Source: Streptomyces sp. NRRL F-6131 (GTDB taxonomy: Bacteria > Actinomycetota > Actinomycetes > Streptomycetales > Streptomycetaceae). Taken from it: a stretch of DNA of 28,056 bases. The notes beneath the pieces are model-generated. The model had not been told where the DNA came from, did no database searches, and worked only from the letters and a program-made list of their open reading frames with translations. The position numbers and the translations under genes are program-made. The DNA lies in NCBI GenBank assembly GCA_000719695.1, contig JOHN01000084.1, forward strand, positions 1 to 28,056. The letters are read 5' to 3'. The first letter of the stretch is position 1. Each line of letters starts with the position of its first letter. Shown in pieces: positions 7,401-13,823 of this stretch.

Positions 7401-9596
7401 ATGGCACCGCGGCCCGCCGAACGACCGAGCTTTCATCTCAGCTTTCCGGCCGACCTTGAAGCCGACGTCATCACGACATGGCTCCGCTCGGTGAGCGGTA
7501 CGCTCCAGACCGGGCCGCGGCGTCTGCTTGGTGTGTCGAGCCTTGTGTTCGAGGTGCGCGCGGATGAGTACGGCATCACGTACCGGCTTCGTGCACCGCA
7601 TGAACTGGCCGACTTCCTGGTGCCGCAACTGCGCACGCTCATACCGGGTTCTACGGTCATGCCGGCGGGCGAGGATGAACCGCTCGACCACTGGACGGCC
7701 GCGGTGGAGCTGGGACAGACGGACTCACGACGCAGCCTCGGCGCGGTGAACGCCGAAGGTCTGTCGGCAAGCATCCTGGCCAATCTGCAAGGGCTCGGTC
7801 GCGGTGAAGCCGTCCTTCTTCAGTGGGTGGTGTCGCCTGCGCTTCGGGAGCGTCCACCGGCATTGCCACGGCAGCGAGTTCGCGGCATTCAGATGCTCAT
7901 GGAGGGTGGCGGAAGATGGGACGAGATTACCGACCGCCGGGCGAAGCTGAGCGAACCCAACTTTCTCGGCCTGCTGCGGGTCGCCGTGAAGTCTAGCAAT
8001 CACGACCAGGACGAGCGGCTACTAGGACGTGTTCGAGCGAGCCTTGCCAGCGTTGGTGGTGCGTCCAACCGACTCAAGAAACGGCTTGTCCGCCAAAGTC
8101 AGGTGGTCCGCCGCGTCATCGAGGCCGAAACGCCAACGCTCTTTCCTATGCAGCTCGCCGCGTCCGAACTGGCCGCACTTCTGGCGTGGCCGATCGGAAC
8201 GCCGCATGTTGCCGGACTTCCGCCGAGGCGGACACGTCACTTGGTCGCGGCCGGATCAATTCCACGTCAGGGCCGGGTGATCGGGCGATCCAACTTCCCC
8301 GGAGCCGAACGACTGGTCGCGCTCGATTACGTGGAGTCGGCTAAACATCTCCACGTCGTCGGGCCAACGGGCAGCGGAAAAACCGTACTGCTCGCCAACC
8401 TGATAGCTCAGGACATGGAAGCCGGGCGAGGCGTCATCCTGATTGAAAGCAAGGGTGACTTGTTCGCGGAAGCGCTGGCCCGCGTGCCAGAAAAGCGCAT
8501 TCAAGATGTCGTCCTCCTGGACGTGACCGACACCAAAAACCCGGTGGGCTTCAACATCTTGCAGGGCAGCCCGTACGTGGTCGCCGCCGACATTCAACGG
8601 CTGTTCGACCACCTTTACCCGCAGGACGCGCGGGGCGTCCGCGTCCGACAGGGCTTTTACCACTTGGTGCTCACGCTCATGATGAGCACCGGCAGCACGG
8701 AGAAGCTGACGTTCGCGGATATCCAGCCGCTCGCCGTACCGACCGTGGCGCAACAGGAGTTCTCGGATCAGTTGATCCGAGGGGTTTCACAGGTCGAGGA
8801 ACTGGCGTCGTGGTGGGACGACATCAAGGGGATGCCGAGGCAGAAGCGAGAGTTCTACTTCAAGCCGCTCATGGATCGGACGTGGCAGCTTACGTCTCGG
8901 CGGTCACTGCGGAACATCATCGGGCAGAGCATGAGTACGGTGGATCTGCGGACCATCATCTGTAAGGAGAAGATTCTTCTCGTCAACCTGGGCCGAGGAG
9001 TCGAAGGCAAAGACACGGCCGGGCTACTCGGTAGCTTGCTGCTCAATTCAGTCTGGAGCACGGTGCAGGGTGGTGCCGCCAACCCAAATCGACCGACCAT
9101 GTTGTACCTGGACGAGTTTCAAGACTTCCTCGCGCTGCCCATTGCACCCGCCGACATGTTCGCGCAGGCGCGTTCGCTCGGGCTCGCAATGACGGTGGCT
9201 CATCAATACCTCGGGCAGCTCGGCCGTGAACTCCAAGAAGCAACGGACGCTAACGCCCGCTCGAAGATTGCGTTTCAATCGTCTGGCGACGAGGCCAAGA
9301 ATCTTGCACGCGGGTTCGGTGGCACTGTGACCGAAGACGACCTCATCAACTTGGGTCGCTTTGAAGTGATCGCAAAGCTCGCCACGCACTCCGGCGTCAG
9401 TTCGCCGCTTACTGCGGTCACACTCCCACCGGTAGATGAAACGGGCTTCGGTCCCCTCGCGCTGGAAGCCTCCAGGGAAAACTATGGTCGTCCCGTCGCG
9501 GATGTTGAAGCGGATATTTCGAGACGACGGCTCTCCACGCCGAAGCCGACCGCCAAGGCGAAACGCAAGTTCGGGGGAAGAGCCTGGAACGAGTGA
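7401..9596 (+). CDS. VirD4/TraG-like conjugative DNA-transfer ATPase (copy 1)
   Basis: The 731-aa protein starts at ATG 7401 after GGGGGAGG. An N-terminal domain of about 300 residues is followed by a RecA-like motor. Walker A GPTGSGKT is at 321-328, then IESKGDL at 348-354. Walker B is MLYLDEFQDFLALP at about 567-580 (Asp571, Glu572). A sensor-like segment, MFAQARSLGLAMTVAHQYLGQL, follows from about 586. This is the layout of proteins annotated as type IV secretory system conjugative DNA transfer ATPases. No obvious transmembrane anchor is seen, so the small membrane proteins encoded upstream may tether it. It is paralogous to the gene at 13820-16042 and is followed, as there, by a Replic_Relax gene. 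No VirB4 or relaxase accompanies it. Confidence 0.9.
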   Translation: MAPRPAERPSFHLSFPADLEADVITTWLRSVSGTLQTGPRRLLGVSSLVFEVRADEYGITYRLRAPHELADFLVPQLRTLIPGSTVMPAGEDEPLDHWTAAVELGQTDSRRSLGAVNAEGLSASILANLQGLGRGEAVLLQWVVSPALRERPPALPRQRVRGIQMLMEGGGRWDEITDRRAKLSEPNFLGLLRVAVKSSNHDQDERLLGRVRASLASVGGASNRLKKRLVRQSQVVRRVIEAETPTLFPMQLAASELAALLAWPIGTPHVAGLPPRRTRHLVAAGSIPRQGRVIGRSNFPGAERLVALDYVESAKHLHVVGPTGSGKTVLLANLIAQDMEAGRGVILIESKGDLFAEALARVPEKRIQDVVLLDVTDTKNPVGFNILQGSPYVVAADIQRLFDHLYPQDARGVRVRQGFYHLVLTLMMSTGSTEKLTFADIQPLAVPTVAQQEFSDQLIRGVSQVEELASWWDDIKGMPRQKREFYFKPLMDRTWQLTSRRSLRNIIGQSMSTVDLRTIICKEKILLVNLGRGVEGKDTAGLLGSLLLNSVWSTVQGGAANPNRPTMLYLDEFQDFLALPIAPADMFAQARSLGLAMTVAHQYLGQLGRELQEATDANARSKIAFQSSGDEAKNLARGFGGTVTEDDLINLGRFEVIAKLATHSGVSSPLTAVTLPPVDETGFGPLALEASRENYGRPVADVEADISRRRLSTPKPTAKAKRKFGGRAWNE

Positions 9597-9601
9597 CCGC
9601 A

Positions 9602-9647
9602 GGCGTAGGCGAACCCCGTAGGCCAGCCCTGGGCGTACGCCTACGCC
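9602..9647. repeat. Inverted repeat between ATPase and Replic_Relax genes
   Basis: The 9-bp arms GGCGTAGGC (9602-9610) and GCCTACGCC (9639-9647) can form a hairpin in the 119-bp gap. It is possibly an mRNA-processing or attenuation signal. A 22-codon reading frame (9593-9661, GTGA overlap with the ATPase stop) spans it. Confidence 0.4.
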
Positions 9648-9715
9648 AACGCGGTAGCTGACCAGGAAGAACACCGGTACCTATCACCGCATGGTGACCC
9701 GAGGAGGGCCGACCC

Positions 9716-10393
9716 TTGCAACTCACCACCCGCGACCTTGAGGTTGTGCGATTGGTTGAGCAGTTCTCTCAGCTTTCCTCAGTCCACATAAGCGATTTGG
9801 TATTTGCCGACCGGTCCCACAGCGTGCCGGATCGCGTCCTCGCTCGGTTGGTTCGGCTCGGCTACCTGGCACGGGTGGGGCGGCGAAATAGCGGCGACCA
9901 AGGGGGCGCCGGCGCCTACGTCTATCAGCTCGGCAGATATGGGCGCGTTCTTCTCGATATCGAGAGTCGCCCAAGTGCCAATGTCAGTAATCACGCGCTT
10001 CTGATCGCAGATACCTACGTATCACTGCGGCGGGCGGAACGGGCGGGTGTTCTGACGGTGAAGCGGTGGGACGTTGAACTCTCTGTTCCTCCGGTACGAG
10101 CCGATCTGTTCGTGTCGCTCGACTTTCCTGCCCAGCGTCGAAGTGGTGGGTACTTCCTCGAAGCCGACCTTGCCACCGAACGACCACAGCGGATTGTGGA
10201 AAAACTAGAGGGTTACTGGCAGGCTGCGGGTGCGAGTGAAGACGACTACTTCCCGTACGTGGTGTTTGTCGTTATCCATCCTGGCCGCAAGCAGGAGCTT
10301 GCACGGATAGCCAAGCGACTACCCGAGGAACGACAAGAGATGGTTCGCGTCTTTCTTTTGGGCGAGCTGATACCTGCTCTCATGCAGCTTTAG
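9716..10393 (+). CDS. Replication-relaxation (Replic_Relax) family protein (copy 1)
   Basis: The 225-aa protein starts with TTG at 9716 after GAGGAGGG; no better in-frame start exists. The N-terminal winged-helix-like part is at residues 5-55 (TTRDLEVVRLVEQFSQLSS, then LARLVRLGYLARV). A central HALLIADTYVSLRRAERAG follows. The core is FLEADLATE (147-155) with downstream Ile160, Lys163 and Tyr167. The same FxExDLxTE...I..K...Y series occurs in copy 2. The family has been linked to plasmid replication and DNA relaxation. The E/D/E/K pattern is reminiscent of PD-(D/E)xK nucleases, though the key triad is E-x-D, so nuclease activity is speculation. It sits 119 bp after the ATPase gene. Confidence 0.82.
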   Translation: MQLTTRDLEVVRLVEQFSQLSSVHISDLVFADRSHSVPDRVLARLVRLGYLARVGRRNSGDQGGAGAYVYQLGRYGRVLLDIESRPSANVSNHALLIADTYVSLRRAERAGVLTVKRWDVELSVPPVRADLFVSLDFPAQRRSGGYFLEADLATERPQRIVEKLEGYWQAAGASEDDYFPYVVFVVIHPGRKQELARIAKRLPEERQEMVRVFLLGELIPALMQL

Positions 10394-10434
10394 GGGCGGT
10401 GTGTATTCCACATCGCTAACAGGGGTGAAAGGTA

Positions 10435-10463
10435 TTGATCAACAGGGGTCAGTCAATTATAAT
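10435..10463 (+). promoter_or_regulatory. Sigma70-type promoter (TTGATC-17-TATAAT)
   Basis: A perfect TATAAT (10458-10463) sits 17 bp after TTGATC (10435-10440) in an AT-rich gap, ending 27 bp before the 62-aa gene's ATG at 10491. This is one of the clearest promoters in the window and marks a transcription unit separate from the transfer operon. Confidence 0.75.
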
Positions 10464-10490
10464 AGAAACAGTAATACAGGAGATAAATTC

Positions 10491-10679
10491 ATGGCTCGAC
10501 GAACGCGTAAACAACCCTTCATAGCAACCCTCGTATGGGGACCGCAGAAACCTGCCCGCCGAGGGGGCGTGAACGTTCGCCGCGTACGAGCCAACTCTCA
10601 TCCACTGGAAGACTTCGTTCTTGCCGCCGTTTTAGGCACCGCGCTTACCACCTACCTTACGGTGATGACCTGGCTTTAG
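10491..10679 (+). CDS. Small basic protein with C-terminal membrane segment, 62 aa
   Basis: ATG 10491 is preceded by CAGGAG at correct spacing and by the strong promoter above. The N-terminal half is very basic (MARRTRKQ, PARRGGVNVRRVRA). The C-terminal half is hydrophobic (FVLAAVLGTALTTYLTVMTWL), consistent with a tail-anchored topology. An earlier in-frame start at 10401 lies upstream of the promoter and is rejected. The family is unknown. Confidence 0.62.
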   Translation: MARRTRKQPFIATLVWGPQKPARRGGVNVRRVRANSHPLEDFVLAAVLGTALTTYLTVMTWL

Positions 10680-10796
10680 ATCGTCGCTATTTAGCGGCAG
10701 TATCGTCACCTGCCGAAATTTGTTGAGCCTGGCAATATCAGTCGGCTGGAATTATGCTCCGTCGAGAAAGGCCGCTCACCCGAAGGGAACGGACAC

Positions 10797-11126
10797 GTGA
10801 CGGACGTACCGCAGGCTCATGCAGGAATAAAGCGCCTTCTTGTCGAGGTGGCAGGGTCTATTGACCCGGCTGTTCTACGGCGGATAGTGAAAGAGACGGC
10901 ACGGCACGTCGAGGCCAACTATTTGCCACACGAGGAAACCGCACAGCTTGTCGTCACGGCACGGCTCGAAGAACTGCGGTTCTTTCAGGGGGAGCTGGCG
11001 CAGCTCCTGGACGAGATCAGCAGCGGTGAACTATCTGATGGAAACGACGTGATCTCACGCCTCATTGACTTCATCAGTGAGCGGCGGACAGTCGTCAAGG
11101 ATTTGGCGGCGCGGAAGCCGGATTGA
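10797..11126 (+). CDS. Hypothetical helical protein, 109 aa
   Basis: The GTG start at 10797 has GAAGGGAAC upstream. The product is all-helical and acidic towards the end: IKRLLVEVAGSIDPAVLRRIVKE, then ARLEELRFFQGELAQLLDEI and VISRLIDFISERRTVVKDLAARK. It looks like a coiled-coil or helical-bundle protein and has no recognised domain. It is the last rightward gene before the attP and the terminator at 11414. It may share the promoter at 10435 with the 62-aa gene. Confidence 0.62.
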   Translation: MTDVPQAHAGIKRLLVEVAGSIDPAVLRRIVKETARHVEANYLPHEETAQLVVTARLEELRFFQGELAQLLDEISSGELSDGNDVISRLIDFISERRTVVKDLAARKPD

Positions 11127-11160
11127 GTGGCGAGGTTCTAAGGGCGGTGCCGGCTGCGGC

Positions 11161-12573
11161 CTAGAAGTGGTGGATTTTGACGGCAATCTTGACGGCAGTA
11201 ACGCCAAAGATCCACTGTCTTGTACACACTTCCATGACCTTTTTGACCTCTGTTATTCGATCATCTCGGATGCCCTGAATCCTCATGGTAAGGAAGGGGT
11301 CCTGGGTTCGAGTCCCAGTCGTGGCTCCAGATTGAAATGATGAAATCGCGGCCCGCAAAATTGACTCTTGACGGCTAAATGTACGGCTACTACTGCCGTC
11401 AACCGCGAACACTAACTCCCCAGAACTTTTGTCCTGGGGAGTTTTTGATGACGCAGAATGGTCTGCGAGTGCGATCTCAACACGCCCTAACGCCTCTCGC
11501 CGTGTATTCATATCACCGTGTTGGTAGATCTGCTGGGTTACGGAGACGTTAGAGTGACCAAGGATCAATTGAGCTTCACGGGGGGAAACGCCGAGATTCT
11601 TCAGCATTGTAGCTACGGTATGCCGTAACGCATGTACCTTGATACGGCGTAGTCCATTCTGCTGGCAGATGAGCATAAAGGCACGGACGAAGTTGCGTGG
11701 CTCAATTGGAGTTCCTACAGCCGTAGTGAAAACCAAGTCGTGCTCAGGTGTGCCGGACTTGATTTTCTGCTCTCGTAATTTCCTCAAACCATATTCGGCC
11801 CAACTAAGCATGGGTAAGTCACGTCGGCTTGCCTTGGTTTTAAGGGGATCTTGTCGCAGTTCTCGATTAACTCGGTGTAACTGTTGGCGTACGTGAATGA
11901 CGCCGTTCTCGAAGTCGATGTCTTGCCATCGCATCCCGAGAACCTCACCCCGACGGAGACCGTAAAGAAGAAGGATCTGAAATGCGAGATACCACATATG
12001 CGATTGTGCGGCGTTCAATAAGCGAATGGCCTCTTCGAATGACCAGGGATTCACCTCGGCCGATTCATAGGAAGGCAGTTGCACTAAACGAGCCGCGTTA
12101 CGCAACACGAGTTCTTCTCGCTGCGCCGCTGTGAGAGCTGAACTCAGTACCTTTCTGATCGCGTGGACTGTAGCCAACGAACGCCCGCCTACTACTTGTT
12201 GATTAAGGTAGGTTTGCACGAGTGGAACCGAAATTTTTGTAATCTGGTTGCTGCCAATGCTAGGCTTCAAGTAGATGCGAACTATTGCTTCGCATTGCTC
12301 GTATGTTGCTGGTCGCCGGTTAGGCTTGACGATTTCGGCTAGCCAGTAATCTAGGTAGTCACTCAGCTTCAAGGCACCTATTTTGATCGGGATGCCTTGT
12401 TGGCTATTTGCTTTTGCCTCGGTGAGTTTGGCGTGTACCTCGGCGCGGGTGGCACCGTATTTGCTCACCCGCTTTCGTGTTCCATCTGTCGTTAGGAGGT
12501 AGACGGCACCTTCATACCGCCCGTCCTTCCGACGGTAAATCGTGCCTTCGCCGTTAGAGTTACGGCGTGCCAT
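11161..12573 (-). CDS. int: Tyrosine site-specific integrase
   Basis: The 470-aa protein has an N-terminal AP2-like arm-binding domain (1-50), a SAM-like core-binding domain (65-160) and a catalytic domain. Catalytic residues are Arg207 (LLYGLRRGE), His314/Arg317 (HALRHT), His340 (LILGH) and nucleophile Tyr350. Most relatives end 20-50 residues after this Tyr. Here the frame continues another 120 residues through a terminator, the right attP arms, the tRNA half (where it yields GATTGTRTQDP, a familiar translation of tRNA sequence) and the left arms. The C-terminal tail would therefore change on integration, or may be incidental. The gene has lower GC than its neighbours. The start shares one base with the excisionase stop (TGATG). 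Confidence 0.92.
   Translation of the reverse strand: MARRNSNGEGTIYRRKDGRYEGAVYLLTTDGTRKRVSKYGATRAEVHAKLTEAKANSQQGIPIKIGALKLSDYLDYWLAEIVKPNRRPATYEQCEAIVRIYLKPSIGSNQITKISVPLVQTYLNQQVVGGRSLATVHAIRKVLSSALTAAQREELVLRNAARLVQLPSYESAEVNPWSFEEAIRLLNAAQSHMWYLAFQILLLYGLRRGEVLGMRWQDIDFENGVIHVRQQLHRVNRELRQDPLKTKASRRDLPMLSWAEYGLRKLREQKIKSGTPEHDLVFTTAVGTPIEPRNFVRAFMLICQQNGLRRIKVHALRHTVATMLKNLGVSPREAQLILGHSNVSVTQQIYQHGDMNTRREALGRVEIALADHSASSKTPQDKSSGELVFAVDGSSSRTFSRQESILRAAISSFQSGATTGTRTQDPFLTMRIQGIRDDRITEVKKVMEVCTRQWIFGVTAVKIAVKIHHF
11177..11402. other. Intact attP of the tyrosine integrase (arm sites plus tRNA core)
   Basis: Four copies of TTGACGGC flank a tRNA-like core: TTGACGGCAA at 11177-11186, TTGACGGCAG at 11189-11198, TTGACGGCTA at 11368-11377, and TTGACGGCAG on the minus strand at 11393-11402. 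The core is the tRNA 3' half at 11286-11329. Arm-type sites on both sides of one core are the expected form of an unrecombined attP, since integration would separate the arms. The whole site lies within the 3' end of the int reading frame. Confidence 0.65.
11286..11329 (+). other. tRNA-Thr(GGU) 3' half, attP core
   Basis: The segment runs as a tRNA from U33 to the CCA end: U33, anticodon GGT (11287-11289), AA, stem GGAAG, variable GGGTC, T-stem/loop CTGGG-TTCGAGT-CCCAG (11302-11318), acceptor TCGTGGC, discriminator T, CCA (11327-11329). The sequence upstream cannot form the D-arm or pair with the acceptor, so there is no complete gene. The anticodon and U discriminator suggest Thr. This is how integrases restore their target tRNA on integration. 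Confidence 0.7.
11414..11446 (+). terminator. Rho-independent terminator inside the int 3' end
   Basis: The 10-bp stem AACTCCCCAG / CTGGGGAGTT is followed by a T-run (11442-11446) on the plus strand. It would stop rightward transcription from the 10435 promoter before it runs antisense through int. It is embedded in int coding sequence (residues about 376-390 of the leftward protein). Confidence 0.8.
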
Positions 12574-12791
12574 CAGGCCATAGACTCCCGCGATGTGCGC
12601 TGAATGTATGCGTCTATCGCTTCAACAGGTATGAGCCGACGACGCCCAATCTTGATCGTCTCAAGGAGCCGAGACCTGATTAAATCATACAGCTTCCACT
12701 TGCTGATCCGCAGTTTTCGAGCCGCCTCGCGTACGGTGAGGAGTGCCGAGTCATCAGCGATTGAGCTGGTTTGTAAGTTCTTGTGTTCCAT
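12573..12791 (-). CDS. xis: Excisionase-type (MerR-like HTH) DNA-binding protein
   Basis: The 72-aa protein starts at ATG 12791 behind AAAGGAGG, almost a perfect anti-SD match. Residues 17-68 form the excisionase-family winged helix: LLTVREAARKLRISKWKLYDLIRS, then IKIGRRRLIPVEAIDAYIQR. It acts as a recombination directionality factor, bending attachment-site DNA to favour excision, and may regulate int. It is directly upstream of int with a one-base overlap, the classical xis-int arrangement. Confidence 0.85.
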   Translation of the reverse strand: MEHKNLQTSSIADDSALLTVREAARKLRISKWKLYDLIRSRLLETIKIGRRRLIPVEAIDAYIQRTSRESMA

Positions 12792-12870
12792 ATGTTCCTC
12801 CTTTAGTTGTAACTCATTTGGTGATTCCTGTTAAGTCTTTCAGGTGGGCTGCGGCATTGTGCTTTCGTCA

Positions 12871-13701
12871 TCATGCGGCACTCGCTCCCTTCTCAGGCGT
12901 CTTGCCGCTAAGGATCTGGGCTCCCACGGTCAGGAGTCCGACAGCGAAGAGGGCTTGCACTTCGGTGGCGAGCTTCTTCACCAGGCTCGTGATGTGCTCT
13001 TGGCGTCGCTCGTTCTGGACGAGCCACACCACCTTGGGGAAGACGCCGTGCCGTTGTTGCTCGACGCCCGAGCGCCAGTAATCGACGTAGCGTGCGTTCT
13101 TCTTCTGGATGGTCGGCAGTCCTTCGGTAGTCAGATCGACCTCTACGAACGCGCTGCGTTCAACGGCTGCTGTGCCGAGTCGGACATAGGCATCGGGCTT
13201 GACGAGCACCAGCTCGCCGCCGCTGCCGGTGAAGTGCCGCCAGGCCGAGGGCTCCGCATCGAACGCCAGGAGATCGGCTCCGCCTTCGCGGTGCTGCTCG
13301 ACGGTTTGAACGTAGAGTTCAGCAACCGCGAGCATGTGGTCTTGGAAGTACGGTTTCGTCTCCCAGACGCGGCGACGTCTGCCACCGGCCGGGCCGCGTA
13401 CGTCGAGAACAGATTGCCCCAGGCCGCTCAAGCCGTAGATGTAGCCGGACGATCCGGCGCGGATTCCGCCGATGGTTCGGGAGAACCTGACGACGACGCC
13501 GAGCTTGGTAAGCCGGGCCATCCAAAGCTGCGTGCGCCGCGTCCGAGCGGCGGGCGATCCATCCACCACGAGCAGCCGTTGTACCTGTCTCAGGTTCAGG
13601 AGCCGCACCCGATGAAGTGCGCCGAGTAGGGACACGTCCCGCTCGCTGAGTCGCCGTCGCAACCGCTCGACCTGGCCGCCGCTTGAACGTGACGACCTCA
13701 T
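12871..13701 (-). CDS. Replication-relaxation (Replic_Relax) family protein (copy 2)
   Basis: The 276-aa paralogue of the protein at 9716 has a basic start, a winged-helix-like region at 18-75 (LSERDVSLLGALHRVRLLN, then WMARLTKLGVVVRF), DHMLAVAELYVQTVEQHREG at 121-140, and KPDAYVRLG with Asp170. The core motif is FVEVDLTTE (185-193), then Ile198, Lys201 and Tyr205, with the same spacing as in copy 1. It follows its VirD4-like ATPase gene in the leftward operon. The start is ATG 13701. The C-terminal tail is longer than in copy 1 and ends Ala-rich. Role as for copy 1: probable DNA processing with the ATPase, inferred from family and pairing. Confidence 0.82.
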   Translation of the reverse strand: MRSSRSSGGQVERLRRRLSERDVSLLGALHRVRLLNLRQVQRLLVVDGSPAARTRRTQLWMARLTKLGVVVRFSRTIGGIRAGSSGYIYGLSGLGQSVLDVRGPAGGRRRRVWETKPYFQDHMLAVAELYVQTVEQHREGGADLLAFDAEPSAWRHFTGSGGELVLVKPDAYVRLGTAAVERSAFVEVDLTTEGLPTIQKKNARYVDYWRSGVEQQRHGVFPKVVWLVQNERRQEHITSLVKKLATEVQALFAVGLLTVGAQILSGKTPEKGASAA

Positions 13702-13823
13702 CGTGAGGTACCTCGTAACGGTGAGAGTTTCCCTGGCACCTGCTGCACGGCAACAGGGAGGGAGCGACCACCGCGACCAACACGACGAGAAAGCCGAGGC
13801 GAACCAGGACGACGAGCCGTCAT
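13698..13823 (-). CDS. Possible 41-aa linking ORF between ATPase and Replic_Relax genes
   Basis: An ATG overlaps the ATPase stop (ATGA, 13823-13820) and the ORF's own stop overlaps the next ATG (ATGA, 13701-13698). It therefore links the two genes by translational coupling exactly. The peptide is short and basic (MTARRPGSPRLSRRVGRGGR...). The equivalent gap in module 1 also starts with an overlapping GTGA frame reading MTA. It may be a coupling leader rather than a functional protein. Confidence 0.3.
   Translation of the reverse strand: MTARRPGSPRLSRRVGRGGRSLPVAVQQVPGKLSPLRGTSR

Noticed and set aside
10401..10490. Longer N-terminus for the 62-aa protein (start at 10401)
   Set aside because: It would place the TTGATC-17-TATAAT promoter inside the coding region; the ATG at 10491 has a proper ribosome site.
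11215..11329. Complete tRNA gene
   Set aside because: Only the 3' half from U33 is tRNA-like. The upstream sequence has no D-arm and cannot pair with the acceptor, so it is an attachment-site core.
13319..13783. 154-aa minus-strand ORF with a hydrophobic start
   Set aside because: It overlaps most of the Replic_Relax gene in another frame and becomes Arg-rich nonsense after the first 40 residues.
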